Assembly: GCA_024305745.1 (NCBI GenBank)
Contig: JAHRBS010000005.1
Coordinates: 186,001-250,000, forward strand
Reading direction: 5' to 3'
Source of the DNA: Polyporus tsugae
Lineage: Eukaryota > Basidiomycota > Agaricomycetes > Polyporales > Polyporaceae
DNA: 64,000 bases
In this document: positions 47,701-59,400 of the stretch, piece after piece
Numbering within the stretch: the stretch's first letter is position 1
Layout of the letters: every line of letters starts with the position of its first letter
The notes under the pieces: model-generated
Told to the model about the DNA's origin: nothing
Databases searched by the model: none
Seen by the model: the letters and a program-made list of their open reading frames with translations, nothing else
Program-made: the position numbers and the translations under genes

Positions 47701-49809
47701 TCTTTCCCATGTCCCCGAGTCTCAAGAAGAAGCTCCCGCAGTTGCTTCCCCTCCGCACGATGAACCGGGCTATGAGCGGGAAAAGTCACCGGCTTCCGAC
47801 GCGGACGTCGATGCCGAAGGAGAGCTCGACCCGGATTACGTTCCGTCAGAAGGAGATGAGGACTCTGCTGTCGCAGCCGTCGAGGCGGTCATCCCAGTTC
47901 TTTCCGACGTGGCGGACGACGATCCGTTTGCGACCAAGAAGGACGTGGAGATCCCAACAGAGGAAGTTGCGGCGGACAGAGATGGTACGGCGTCGCTGCC
48001 GTCGCCGGTTGAAACGTAGGTCGAATGCCATAAATTTTTGTTCGCCATGACTGACTTTTTCGCAGGGACACCGCTGTCAATGACGCTGCTGAGCTGGAAG
48101 TGACTGCTGAGAAGCAGCCTGTGTCACCGGAACCGGCGGAGGTGGAGCCACAAGATGAGGCACGGCCACTGAAACGCAAGCGGAAGTCGCCCCCAACAGG
48201 GTCATCTCGGGTTACTCGGTCAAGGGCGGCCAAAACTGGGAGTGCTCCAGTTGTCCCGAAAGATCAGCCAGCCCCAAAGTCGCGCAAGAGCAAGGGCAAA
48301 GGCAAACAGCGCGCCTCCCCGGAGACCGATGATGAAGAGGATGCGGCTTCCGTCGCCCACAGTCTCATCAGTGAACGGAGCTCGGCTGGGTCGTCCGCTT
48401 TAGCACAGGACCTGCTTCTCGGGAATGACAGCCGCGCCACCTCTCGTGCTTCTTCCGTGGTGTCAAACGGGCTGAGCATGTACTCTGAAGCTTCCCCCAC
48501 TATTGCTCGCACCCTCCCCAGTAATGGGAACCGCCCCGTAGTTCTTCCGTTTATCCGTGACAATGGCGTTTTGCGCCATAACCACGGCGGTCGAGCCGCC
48601 ATCCCTGTCGCGCCGGTTGCGCCACAGAAACGCCAGCCATCGCCACCCCCAGCTCCTCCTTCTCCGCGCGACAGTATCGCTTCGTCTCGTCCACCGTCTC
48701 CAGAACCTGCACCTATCAGTGCGCCTCCCCAAACCCAACCCCAACCCGCTCCTCTTCGGACGTCTATTGTTGCCTCTACCTCTACTCACTCGCCCGCCAC
48801 TCGTTCGAACTGCCGTTACCACACGATCAGTCTCCCTATCGAAGAAGAGAGCGAACACCGCGTATACTTCGCCGTTCCTGGCTGTTCGCTGAGCAACGTC
48901 GAGCTCATGCAGGAGGAGGAAATCGAAGACCACGGCCTCACGCGGACGGAAGAGCTACCAACCGACATCACCCCCATTGAGGACCTCAAGATCTCCCCAG
49001 AGCTGCTGGCCATCCTACGACAGCTGACCGGCGTCGACCTCTTCCGCGAGCAGGAGGTCATCTACCTCCCTCGCCCAGGCGACCAGATCGTCCCGAAGAA
49101 GCGGCGGTCGCGCCCGAAGTACATCCAGCGGGAGTCCATCAGCGCGCGCACGCTCTTGACCAAGGACGTCTTCCGGGCAAAGCAGACGCCCTACAAGGTT
49201 CCGCTGTCGCAGGTGTCCGCGTCGACGTCGACGTCGGGCGGATCTGCAAGCGCTGCCGGTAAGGGGAGCATGTCCACTAGCGGCGGGTCGTTCTCGGAGA
49301 GCGAACTCAGCGACCTCGAGAGCGAAGACGAACGTCCCACGAAACGTGCCAAGGACTCACATCCCGAACCGGAGCCGGCGCCTGCGCTCGAAGGGGAACC
49401 TGTGGTAGACGCGAACGCGAGCGCGGACGGGGACGGGGACACTCAACCCGCCGAAGCCGAGGTCAAGCCGTCACAGGACGATGAAGATCAAGCAAATGGG
49501 AAGGCTGAGACAGCAGCTAGCGCGGCGCGTCGTACGCAGCCCCGCCGCGGCAGGAAGCTCAAGGCGGATGTCCTTGCCTACAAGCCGGAAGAAGGCGAGA
49601 GTGACGGGTCGAACGAGGGGGAAGATGCTGAGGCACCGAAAAAGCGCAAGCGCGCTACGAAGCGGGGCAACAAGCGTGCTAGAGTGGAGGAGAATGAGGA
49701 TGCTCAGGCGGAAGGCGCTGCTGCTGCCGCCGCGGAGCGACCAAAACGACGGCGTCGTGGGGAGAAAGCCGCTGCCGCGGCGGTGGAAACTGGGGAGACG
49801 GATCACTGA
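44774..49809 (+). CDS. large acidic, mostly disordered nuclear-type protein (1609 aa), unknown function
   Basis: Start chosen at 44774 (MTTPFSTSRFPGAPN), since the in-frame AUG at 44657 lies in leader-like sequence. Exons 44774-45749, 45804-45968, 46019-47061, 47114-48015 and 48066-49809 join in frame to 1610 codons. Early residues DKFTQPEFDAWINDITGALK form a short ordered helix pair. Then come long Asp/Glu-rich tracts with two SUMO-interaction-like motifs (EVIDLLSDDEDAE; VEISDDDEDD). Exon 2 and the start of exon 3 repeat the module DPWxGPRTYAEDFYSGGDV. Near 48806-49080 is the only globular-looking block: RYHTISLPIEEESEHRVYFA to LLAILRQLTGVDLFREQEVI. The C-terminus is basic, with several KKRKR-type nuclear signals. 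A chromatin or nuclear-envelope role fits but is inference. Confidence 0.8.
45804..46117 (+). repeat. duplicated coding module within the acidic protein gene
   Basis: Exon 2 (165 bp, phase 1 at both ends) and the 5' part of exon 3 encode nearly the same 20-residue module, DPW(R/E)GPRTYAEDFYSGGDV. A symmetric exon can be duplicated without breaking the frame. Confidence 0.7.
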
Positions 49810-50386
49810 GGCGTGGACGGGATCATGGAAAGACGGTGGTAATTTGGGGACATTTGTCCACACCTTGTGTATTGTTAATCCGCCTGCGATACCGTACTGA
49901 TTTGTATCATAGCATACTAGTTCACTTAACTTCTTACGGGAAATTCTAAGATTTCAGAGATCCTCAGAGTCCAAGTTAGTCAGGACTTGAAGGGTAGGCT
50001 CCACATTTGAGAGCAGAAGCGAGAACGTGGACGCCAGGCCCCTGCCTGGAGGACATAATGCCTACCTACACTACAGGACACAATCGATCCACGGATGGGG
50101 TAACAGTCATACTAGAAGCTAACATGAAGTGTTCTCCGTTTTCTAGAATAATGACAGGAAACGTCGCCGTGTCAACATCCGCGACGCAGAGATGATTCCT
50201 CTGGCAAGAGAACCTCGGGCAGTGGGTCGTTGGATGCGCAAAGTTGGACGACCCGGTCGGTTCGCATCAACTGACGTCTGAGAAGCATCTTCGCGAAGGC
50301 GTAACGCAGTAACGCATAATGTTGAGTATGATCGTCGACTGCAAACACGTGTCAATCATGAGGACCATCAAGGGGTGTAGATTGCG
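49810..50386. other. intergenic
   Basis: 3' flank of the acidic protein gene. No gene seen. Confidence 0.5.
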
Positions 50387-51290
50387 TTACGCGTCACTGA
50401 AAGATGGAGCTGTCAATACTGCGGGGGAAGTCCTGGTTGCAGGACGACGACGTCTGGCAGGTGGAGATGAGAGAGAGAGAGCTGTGGAGTGAAGACGAAG
50501 GACGCACACTTCCAAAGCTTTCCGACGATTGTATTCTCTAAACTCGTCATATCCAAGGATCCTCCGTTCACCGACGTACACGCCAACATATCAGCGTGCA
50601 TCTTCCGTCTGGAGCTCACTGAGGATGACGCGTTCTTCGGGAGCGACTCTTTGGGTGGTGGCGTACGATATCGCCGTCGTCTTCATACTTGACCCGGTGC
50701 TGGAGCAAGTATCCGATGAAGATATCATGCTTCACCCTCTCTTTGGCGTGTGGAGTTTCGAGTGGGATAGGAGGATTAAGATTGAACGCAACCAGACCTT
50801 CCAAGAGGGTGTGGAACTTGGGGGCGAGGATGGATGCGTTGGAAGGGTCAAGGGGCGGAACGAGGCTTTGAAAGCGCTCGTTCGACCGCACGTCGAGGGC
50901 AAAGTAGGACTGTGGGAGGAGGAGAATGTATCCCGGGAGCGGATCAAGCTTGTAAGGCTCGTCGTCTGGTATGTCGAGGTGCTTGAGAAGGATACCTTGC
51001 GGGAAGGCTAACTTGCCCACGTTCGGTCCGAAGTAGTCGGAGTAATCATGTGTAAACGGGACTGGGACGTATCGCCCCTCCTGAAGGATGGCTGAGGCGG
51101 ACGCCAGGAGTTCGTCCGGTACAAGGATCTGTTGGTCGAAGAGGGAGGTTGGGACACTGTGCACGTAATTCAAAGCGTCTTCACCCCAGAGGATGCATGG
51201 AATGCCGCGAGACGTGAGTTGGCGAAGAGCAACGAGACGTTTGTGTTGCTCATCGGGAGGGGGTGGGTTGTACTCGTACCAGAGACCCAT
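50387..51290 (-). pseudogene. broken gene of the three-copy family (copy B)
   Basis: The best-preserved copy. From 51290 one frame runs for 224 residues: MGLWYEYNPPPPDEQHKRLV, SRGIPCILWGEDALNYVHSV, FDQQILVPDELLASASAILQ, LPGYILLLPQSYFALDVRSN and IFIGYLLQHRVKYEDDGDIV. A one-base insertion near 50670 then shifts the frame, so ERVILSELQTEDAR is read in another frame, and TGA stands where copy A has TGG (in RWYIRM). The family tail GYDEFREYNRRKALEV follows. The 224-residue product could still be made. Whether the shortened form is functional is unknown. Confidence 0.7.
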
Positions 51291-51632
51291 GGACGAGGAC
51301 GGTACTGGGGCTATCCGCCTCGGGAGTCAGCAAACTTGTCAAATATATCGAGGATGATTAGCAGTGAGGTAATTTGAATGCCTGGGGGAGATGGTCGTAC
51401 TTGAGCGTACTGGGGCCGTTGGAGGACATGGACAAATCTCCCGCTTCCTCCTTCAAGTCCACGGTGGCGGAACATAACTTGAACCCACTGCAGGATGCTT
51501 GCAATTTCAGAGTTCGGGTCGGCTGTTGTATCCGATCAACTCCGACAGAACCCGGATAAGCCGAAGCTTTCTCCGAAAGAAATATCGAACTCCGCATGAC
51601 ACCAGCAGCAACCGCCACCGACTCCCGACTCG

Positions 51633-52331
51633 TCAGTACTGATGATGTACTTGCGGGCTGCTGTTGGGGCGCATCATCTGTCTTTGATACAAATGCGTCC
51701 TCGACTCCTCCTTCTCAAGAGACTTGGGAATCGTGGGGTAACGGGTGGGAGGACGCGTCGGCGGACTGGCCGTATGGGATGCGCCGCTGCAACGGGAAGA
51801 GCTGTCGTGGGTAAGCAATGGCGAAGAGGTTGCAGAGCGAGGACTGTTGGTCAGAGCGTGCGGGATGAGACGAGCGGGAGGGGTATGCGGACTGAGCTCA
51901 TAGAGGGCAGCCGACATGGCGGGCGGGGATGTCGAAGGGCGAGAGAGAGGGAAAGAAATTTGAAGGGTACGAGGCTTGTCGAGGGACTTCTGTCGACCGG
52001 AGGAGGTGATGGGAGACGCAGATGCCACCGAAGCGACCTCGATGGTGGTCTCGGGTCTGGGCGAGGAGAGGGTGCGCGCGCTTGGTGTGTTCACGGTTGC
52101 CAGAGAAATCGGACTTGTGCTTGTGCTCGAACTCCTGTGGAAAGTGCACGGCTGGGACACGGGGACGCGAGTCTTGAAGCCGAGAGGGAGAGGGGGTTGT
52201 GCCATGCATATTGGGAGACATAGGAGAAGGATAATCGCTCGGACGTTACCTAAACTGTCCCTTCCTTCACTCCTCCTCTTCCGCTTACCCCTCCGCCCCT
52301 CCGCTCCAAGAGTACTTGTACCGTCATGCAT
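51633..52331 (-). CDS. hypothetical Ser/Pro/Thr-rich protein
   Basis: Open frame of 232 residues, low complexity (LSSPRPETTIEVASVASASP; SFPLSRPSTSPPAMSAALYE), no domain. An internal start (MAQPPLPLGFKTRVPVSQP) is possible, since the first 40 residues contain a basic and then hydrophobic stretch unlike the rest. It could be a chance frame in GC-rich DNA; the codon pattern and length give it modest support. Confidence 0.3.
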   Translation of the reverse strand: MHDGTSTLGAEGRRGKRKRRSEGRDSLGNVRAIILLLCLPICMAQPPLPLGFKTRVPVSQPCTFHRSSSTSTSPISLATVNTPSARTLSSPRPETTIEVASVASASPITSSGRQKSLDKPRTLQISFPLSRPSTSPPAMSAALYELSPHTPPARLIPHALTNSPRSATSSPLLTHDSSSRCSGASHTASPPTRPPTRYPTIPKSLEKEESRTHLYQRQMMRPNSSPQVHHQY

Positions 52332-52718
52332 CTCCTAGTCCATTACTCGCTATCATCACCATCACCCCTCAAACCTTGTTTCTGGTTCTCGGGCTGGACT
52401 TCAGTTCACATCGTCGTACTGATCAGGACATATTGGGTGCCACATAAGCAAGGAAGTATCGAGCTAATCGGGGCCTGGCATGGACACGAGCGAACGCGTG
52501 CGGAGGGTGCGTCCTCAGGCTGATACTCCTAGAATATAACCCCCGTGACTGACTCTTCCCCTCTCCCCACAAACCACTTTGCGTTCGAAATCCCCTCGTC
52601 TGCGAAACTTTGCTGCTAATATCATCTCTGTCTGAAAGCCTTCTCAAATTCCGGACACCGAAAAGAGTGAGTGCTGCCACCCTCGTCCATTCCACTTACG
52701 AACTTTTTTTCCCTGTAG

Positions 52719-54756
52719 TCATTCATCTATCGGATGCCGAGCTCGAAGCTCTCAAATTCCTCGGCCCTGGTCAGTACCTTCGTCCCTTCGCACCTTTATC
52801 CCTCACTTATCGTCACGCCCCTAGATGCTGTCCAGCAGGTGATCGACTTCATCGAGGCGATTAAGAAGGTCCCTCAGCAGTTCGAATGCGAGTATCTTCG
52901 TTTATATTCTTTCCCGTCCCCACCACATACTTACCGACTCCGTTTTCAGGGCTTACCGTCTTCCAACTCCAATGCCTCAACGCCCACTTGAAGTTCCACT
53001 CCACCCTTCCTGCCTCGTCAACCTCACCCACGTTCAGCGAGGCCACGCTCCTCTCCAACTTTTCCGAGACCACAGCTGCCGAGCCGGACCTCGTCTCGCT
53101 CTTCGAGCGCGTCCACTTCTATACCGGTGTCTCTGAGGACCATCCTCTTCTCTTCCACCGTTCCGATCTCCTCCAGCATCCCTTCGTCATCCCTCGAGAG
53201 AGGTTCTCCGTCATCCCGGAGAAGACCGCTCACTCAGCGAACCACCCGATCCTCAAGAACAAGTTTTGGAAGGAGACGGTTGCTCCTGAGATCATCGCGC
53301 TTCTCAAGGATTCGAGCCGTGGCGTTCGCGTCTCTACGATGCTGCCTGTCCGCTTCTCCACGCCTGATGATGACGGTAAGGCTGTTTTCGACAACCACAT
53401 CGTGCTCTGGATCTCCGTCCATCCCAACACTACGAAGGAGACCTCCTGCCGCGACGCCAACGCCGATATCCTCGCCATCCTCGCCAAGCACGGCATCCAA
53501 GACGCAGCTGTCCACTGGATCGAAGGCGCTGTCGAGTCCCTCGGCGGTCCCCCTCCCATGATGCGCGTCGTCCGGGACACGGACCCGACCCACTACATCC
53601 GCCGAGCTCTGACAGCTGTCTCGGGCGTTCCCCTCGCCGCGGAGACGTTGGCGAACAGCGATGCGCAGGGCTCACTCGGTCTGTACTTCCACGAGGGAAA
53701 GGACCGGCGTGGCAACAAGAGCAAGAGGGTCATGTGCTTTACGAACAAGCACGTCACCTCCTCCGACACCACCCAGGACTACGAGTACAGCGGACGCTCA
53801 GGTGTTCCTCAGCAGCAGTTCATGCGCAACTGTGGCAGCCGTCGGTTCCAGCAGATCGTCAACGAGACCCGTGCGCTCATTGCCACCAAGCTCGGTGACG
53901 CCAAGCTCTTCGCCGAGCAGCTCGCCGAAATGTTGGCGGAGGAGGAGGCGGAGGCAGACGAGGAGGACAAGGGGAGGAAGCAGCAGGATTTGCAGAGGGT
54001 GGAGAAGGATGTTGTCAAAATGGGCGACTTCCTCCAGCTCCTCACCTCCACCTGGAGCGACGCCTACCAGCGTATCATCGGGTACCTCGATTGGGCTCCC
54101 AAAATCGCCAACGATCTCGACAACCGTCGCTACACTCGTGACCTCGGCGTCATTGCGCTCGACGAGAATAAGTTCAAGGAGAGCTTTCAAGGAAATTCTG
54201 TCTATCTCGGTACGTACTGATTTTATCTCTTTCCTTCGTCTAATGGAAACATGTATCTTCAGCCGGCAAGTATACCCGCGACGAGATCAACTCGTTTTTC
54301 CACCCCAATGCCGCCAACCCGCCCTCCTTCAAGTACCCAAACGACCATCTACTCAGGCTGTCGGGCTGTGTCGACGCCGCAGGCTTGGCCAATCCCTACC
54401 TTCTGGACGAGAATGGCAACGCTGGCTTCATCGTTGCCAAGGATGGGCAGTCGACCGACCTCACCTTTGGTCGCTTCTCGGAGTTGGAGGCTTATACGTG
54501 GGACGATTTCCAGCAAGATTCCTGGGAGGTTGCGGTACTCAACTTCAGCAAGAAGCACGGCAACTTTTCCGGCAAAGGCGACTCTGGCGCCGCGATCTTC
54601 AACGCCGAAGGCAAGCTTGTCGCCATCTTGCATTCCGGCATGCCAAGGGGCATGTCCAACCACGTCACGTTCGGAAGTCCGGGTCACTACGTCGTCGAGC
54701 TCGTCAAGGAACGCTATCCTCACGCCGATTTCGAGCGCCTCAAGTTCGACGCCTGA
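52719..54756 (+). CDS. trypsin-fold serine protease-like protein with acidic helical insertion
   Basis: The 5' end is not resolved: the first coding piece read is VIHLSDAELEALKFLGP from 52719, after an acceptor, and no clear upstream AUG exon was found. Exons then give DAVQQVIDFIEAIKKVPQQ, LFERVHFYTGVSEDHPLLFH and MLPVRFSTPDDDGKAVFDNH. The protease pattern follows: His in MCFTNKHVTSSD (codon 53750-53752), Asp in RRYTRDLGVIALDENKF (54140-54142), and Ser in NFSGKGDSGAAIFNAEGK (54583-54585), a classic GDSG oxyanion motif. Between His and Asp lies about 130 residues with an acidic coiled coil (LAEEEAEADEEDKGRKQQDL). No signal peptide, so it is probably intracellular. Similar genes in basidiomycetes are, as far as I know, uncharacterised; catalysis is inferred from the triad order. 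Confidence 0.72.
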
Positions 54757-54833
54757 AGTCTCAAAGTCTGTTCTTTTGTTGTCAGTCGCTCTCTCTTCTC
54801 GTTGTCAACTCGCAACCTCCCATCAGCAACTTT

Positions 54834-54999
54834 GCCAAAACGTGGCAATGGAGTGGCGATCAACTGCAATGGAATTCTATTGGATTGCAATGCAATCCGA
54901 GGTTTGCCATGCATCAAAAGGTTTGCAATGCATCAAAATGCATGGGAATTCATTACGTTGTCATTGCAGCCAATCGCCACTCCATTGCCACGGTTTGGC
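54834..54999. mobile_element. MITE-like element with 27-bp terminal inverted repeats
   Basis: Terminal repeats at 54834-54860 (starting GCCAAAACGTGGCAATGG) and 54973-54999 match with one mismatch; total 166 bp. The interior carries repeated GCATCAAAA and GCAATGCA motifs. It has no coding capacity. Target duplication is not evident. It lies about 80 bp after the protease-like gene stop, possibly in its 3' UTR. Confidence 0.7.
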
Positions 55000-55027
55000 G
55001 TCCCCGCAGATGCCCGTCTACTACCTA

Positions 55028-55491
55028 CAGTATTTCACCGGTCCTTTAGACAGACACCAGTCCTTTAGACAAGGGGTTTTTCGCCCGCCCCCTCCAAACA
55101 TTCAATTATACAGGGACCTTAGTGTATGTATCTACTTCACGGGTAGCTGCACTCTGAGTTTTGGGCCACAGATCCTCCGAGAACGTGAATGGGAGGTGAG
55201 GCGTACACCCTGCGGGCGTCCAATTACCCGATATAGGTAAAAACCCACCCATAACAGGCAATTTTGAGCGTAAGCGCGCTGTCTAAAGGACTGGTGAACA
55301 CCCGATAACAACTTTTGCAGCCGATAGGCTTCGATCTGTGCGACATTGGGGGAAAACACCACATAATCTTACACGAACATAGTACACCAATGATACATGC
55401 TGTCTGTGACACCCGATTGACGAAAAGTTATTGGAGGATACAACCATTAATGAAGCAAGGATTTCCTGTCTAAAGGACCGGTGAAATACTG
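55028..55491. mobile_element. Tc1/mariner-type non-autonomous element with perfect 26-bp TIRs
   Basis: Terminal repeats at 55028-55053 and 55466-55491 are perfect complements (CAGTATTTCACCGGTCC...), flanked on both sides by TA, the Tc1/mariner target. A second, inner pair CACCAGTCCTTTAGACA lies at 55055-55071 and 55280-55296. It is 464 bp with no transposase frame. The perfect repeats suggest recent movement. Confidence 0.8.
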
Positions 55492-56443
55492 TATGCATGC
55501 CTTTTGATGTCTCGTATATTGTTACCACGCCCCTCTCTCCCGTTTCCATCTTTCCCTCCCCGCGTCGTACTTGTTGAACAATTTCTCAAACCGTCTAAAA
55601 CCCATATCGTTGTCTCTACTTGCTGCTGTCACGGTAGTATACAGTAGAATGTAGTCACGGTAGTCGGAAGAATGGGATAGATGACTCGTCCCGCCCCTCG
55701 TCTCAGCAATACAATATGCACTGTTCCCATCGGCAACTAGACTCGTTTTCTTCCAGCAAGATTCCGCATTGCACACTGCATCTTACTGAAGCCCATGACC
55801 GTCACGGTTTGTCTGAGTTCAACCGATGTTACGGCTATCTCTCGTGGACTAGACTCAACGCCGCCTCGACCCCCCCACAATATTAATGGAGATACTTCGA
55901 GGCGCTACGATACATAAAGCATTCCTCATCCACGCAATCACCGTGAGTCCAATGCTCCTGTGTATTCTCAATCGAGACTCGACAAGGCCACGCAGATAGA
56001 CATGACCACATCGCTGATCTGCCTATCCTGGAGTGTGGGGGTGGCCGATCAGCACCAGTGACCACTTACCCCGCGTGCGGGTCAATCCCGGAAGGCTTTC
56101 TCGGTGCCTGAATCCATTGCATGATTGCATGTACTTAGTGCTTGAAAGGAGTGCCCGGCACTCTATTTCGCCGAGCTTCGACAGTCGTCATACGCCGTCC
56201 GAGTTGACTTACTCTTGTCCTGATCCGAAATTGCGCCTGTTTGCTTATACGGGGCGCGGGGAATCAGATGCTTACCCCTTGTTCGGCGCCAGTGAGTCAA
56301 GTTTGTGCTTCTTTCCCGAAGCCTGTCGGAAAACCGTCCACCTTCAATTCCGGACGAGCCTGTAGAGTCAACATATTACGCCGAACTACTATGTAAAAAT
56401 GCTCGCAATCCACTGCATTCGCTGCGTGCGCAGGCTTCAAGTT
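55492..56443. other. intergenic
   Basis: Between the TA-flanked element and the FunK1 duplication copy 2. No gene-like frame. Confidence 0.45.
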
Positions 56444-59400
56444 GATTCGGACTCATATCGGCCGTTATATGGTCGCGAGCTCTGCGGCATATTTTTCAAT
56501 TGCCCAACTCTCAGATTCGATGCCGCCGGATGTAAGCCGCGTTGAACTTCATCTGAAGATCCGTGCACGGTCGCCTGGTCGACGTCCTAAGCCCGAACTC
56601 CGCGGTCGGACTGACTTGGGCATGCACAGCCACCAGTCTGCACGCCGTGACTGCAGTAAGTACAACAGGAGTGCTCTGGAGGTGCTAAATACCAGGGAGT
56701 CAAAGTTTTGATCTCCCAGAATTGCGAGTATGAATGTCATAAGGGCATTCTACAAGGCCAGGGTTGCAGATGAACGAATTCTCGCGGTGAAAGCCGTTTG
56801 TCTGAGAGGCGTGACGCTAGCCGGTCACAATCATCCGCCTCGCGCACCGAGCGCCTAAGAAGTTGAACTTGATCTGCTCGACCACCACAGGCTCTTCCAT
56901 TGTCCACCTCTCTGAGCATTGGCCGGCCACCTCATTTGGCTTATTTTCCGTCTGAAATTTCATCAAATACCCTATAGGGCAGGACGCAACCTCTGTTTTT
57001 GTTCTCAGCAAAACACTCCGACCTACTAACAAAACTGCCGGTATGTGTTGTCGTCTTCCCTCTCCGCTACTTCCCCAACCACAACCTTCCCTACCCCATT
57101 CCCGCCACTTGAAATATCTCCCTGTCACTTAACGTCCTCCTTCTGTTTTTCCCTTCATTCCCAACTGCCTCTCCATCATCCTATCCCTCTAACCACCATG
57201 TCCAACCAAGTCCGATTCGCCGAGGGTACTAAGGACTTCGATTCTCCAGCGAAGCCATTCAACGGCAACTCCGGACACTCAAACACCAAGCCAGATCTAG
57301 CACGCAACCGCGCCGAGCTCTGTTTCAACATGCACGGCAAGATCACCATCGTCGAATACAGCGAATTCGTCAACCACTTCCTACCCTCGTTCAACGAGAA
57401 CGAGATCACGCACGAGAACATCTTCGAGAATATCGCTCGACCGGCAGGCGAGCTCGATATGTACAAGGAACTCGTGAGTTTCGCTCAATGTTTGTTTGCA
57501 ATTATATCACGCGTCGCTCATGCCGTGGTTACAGCCCAAGGCCATCAACGGCGCGAAGATCTGCCCCGGATTCAAGGTCGTCGCCAACCCCTACCAGGCG
57601 GACAGGACTGAGTCCACCAAGCAAGCCGTCGACCTCGGCCTGTACCGGACCAAGTCGGCCCCGAAGCGCGAGAAGGACAAAGCGTACCCCGCCGTCGACT
57701 GGTTCAACATCGACCTGCCGATGGAGTGCAAGTCCGACGAGACCGACCAGGATGCCTTCGACGAGACTGCACCGAACGGCGAGCCAACCGCGGACAAGCG
57801 CCAGAACGCACTCGGGCAGGCCCTGTCCTACGTCGAGCTGATTGTCAAGCGTCAGCATCGGATGTTCGTCTTCATGCTTTTCTTCCTCGGGGACAGCGTC
57901 CGCATCGCCCGCTTCGACCATTCTGGTGTCTTCGTCACGCGCAAGTTCAACTACAAGGTCAACGGCGACATGCTCGTCGACTTCCTGTACCGGTACTCGC
58001 GGCTGTCTGACGCGGAGCGCGGTTACGACCCGACCGTCACCCGTATCCTCCCCAGCACCCCTCTGTACAACGCGATGCGCGAGCGGGCGGAGGACAAGAA
58101 GCCGGGTGATTCGCGCGACTACGTCCGGGAGCTGTTCCGGAAGTCGCTGAACGCTGAGTGGCCGTGGTGGAAGGTCGAGGTGCACGCACACGCGCCTCGC
58201 GGCAAGACGCGCAAGCAGCGGAGCCGGACGGTCATCCGTAAATTCGCCGTCGGCATGCCGCACTTCCAAGCCCCTGGTGTCGCTGGGCGCGGGACCCGTG
58301 GCTACGTCGCACTGCCTGTCGGCGACGATGATACGATCGCGAAGGACGCCAAGTTTGTGTATCTGAAGGATGCTTGGCGTGTCGACCACGCTGGTATCGA
58401 CAAGGAAGGCGTCACCCTCAAGTTCCTCAACGACAAGCACGTGGAGTATGTGCCGACTCTTCTGTGCCATGGTGACCTCCCTGGTCAGGTCACCGCATCG
58501 CAGGACCATTGGCTGGATTTCCATCGTGACAAGAAGGATGTGCCCTTGAAACGACACCAGCATTACCGCCTCGTCGTGAAGGAGGTTGGCCTTCCACTCG
58601 AAGCATTCGAACACAAGTCCTCGGAGCTATGCGAGGCAATCTTCTGTTGCTTGAAAGGTGTGTCGGTATCGTTTGACCATTGTCATAGACCTTCAGGCTG
58701 ATCCTTCCGTGCATAGCTCACGCACAGGCGTTCAAGGCTGGGATCATCCACCGCGACATCAGTGCAGGCAACATGCTTCTTTACAGAGGCGATGACACCG
58801 AGTGGTATGGGCTTCTCAACGACTGGGAACTGTCCAAGAAGATCGACAGTGGTTCTCCAGAAGGCCGCCAGCCGGATCGGACGGTGAGTCATTTGTATGA
58901 AGCCAGAGTAATTTATCTCTATTTCCTGACGATGACGGCACAGGGTACTTGGCAATACATGTCGGCGCACGCGCTCAATGACCCATCTCGGAGGATCGTG
59001 ATCCAGGATGAGCTTGAATCATTTTTCCATGTCCTGCTCTACTACGCCATCCGCTTCCTTCCTCACAATCTCGGCCATCAGAACGTCGGCCAGTTCCTTC
59101 ATGACTACTTCGACGCGTACTGCTCCAACGCTCAGGGCTACTACCGTTGCGGCAGAGCGAAGTTCGAGGCCATGCGCACCGGTGTTATCCAGATCATGAC
59201 ATACCACGGCGACCAAGATGCGGAAAATTCCACGCTCAAGTTTCTATGGCCATCTCCCCGAAAACCCTCCTCCCCGACCCCCGAACCTAGGGACGGGTCG
59301 TCCTCCCCCGCTCTTCCGAGCAGCCCATCTCCCACAGAGCGCGTATTGCCAACGGCTGAAAGTGCATCACCGTCCGTTGAACGCTCACCGTCTCCGGTCT

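Noticed and set aside
53661..55049. 462-codon frame overlapping the protease-like gene
   Set aside because: Runs in a different frame through clear exons, an intron and into the first inverted-repeat element; Arg/Ser-rich shadow.
57529..58614. 361-codon open frame opposite FunK1 copy 2 (also opposite copy 1 in pieces)
   Set aside because: Antisense shadow of a GC-rich kinase exon; composition follows the complementary codons and there is no motif.
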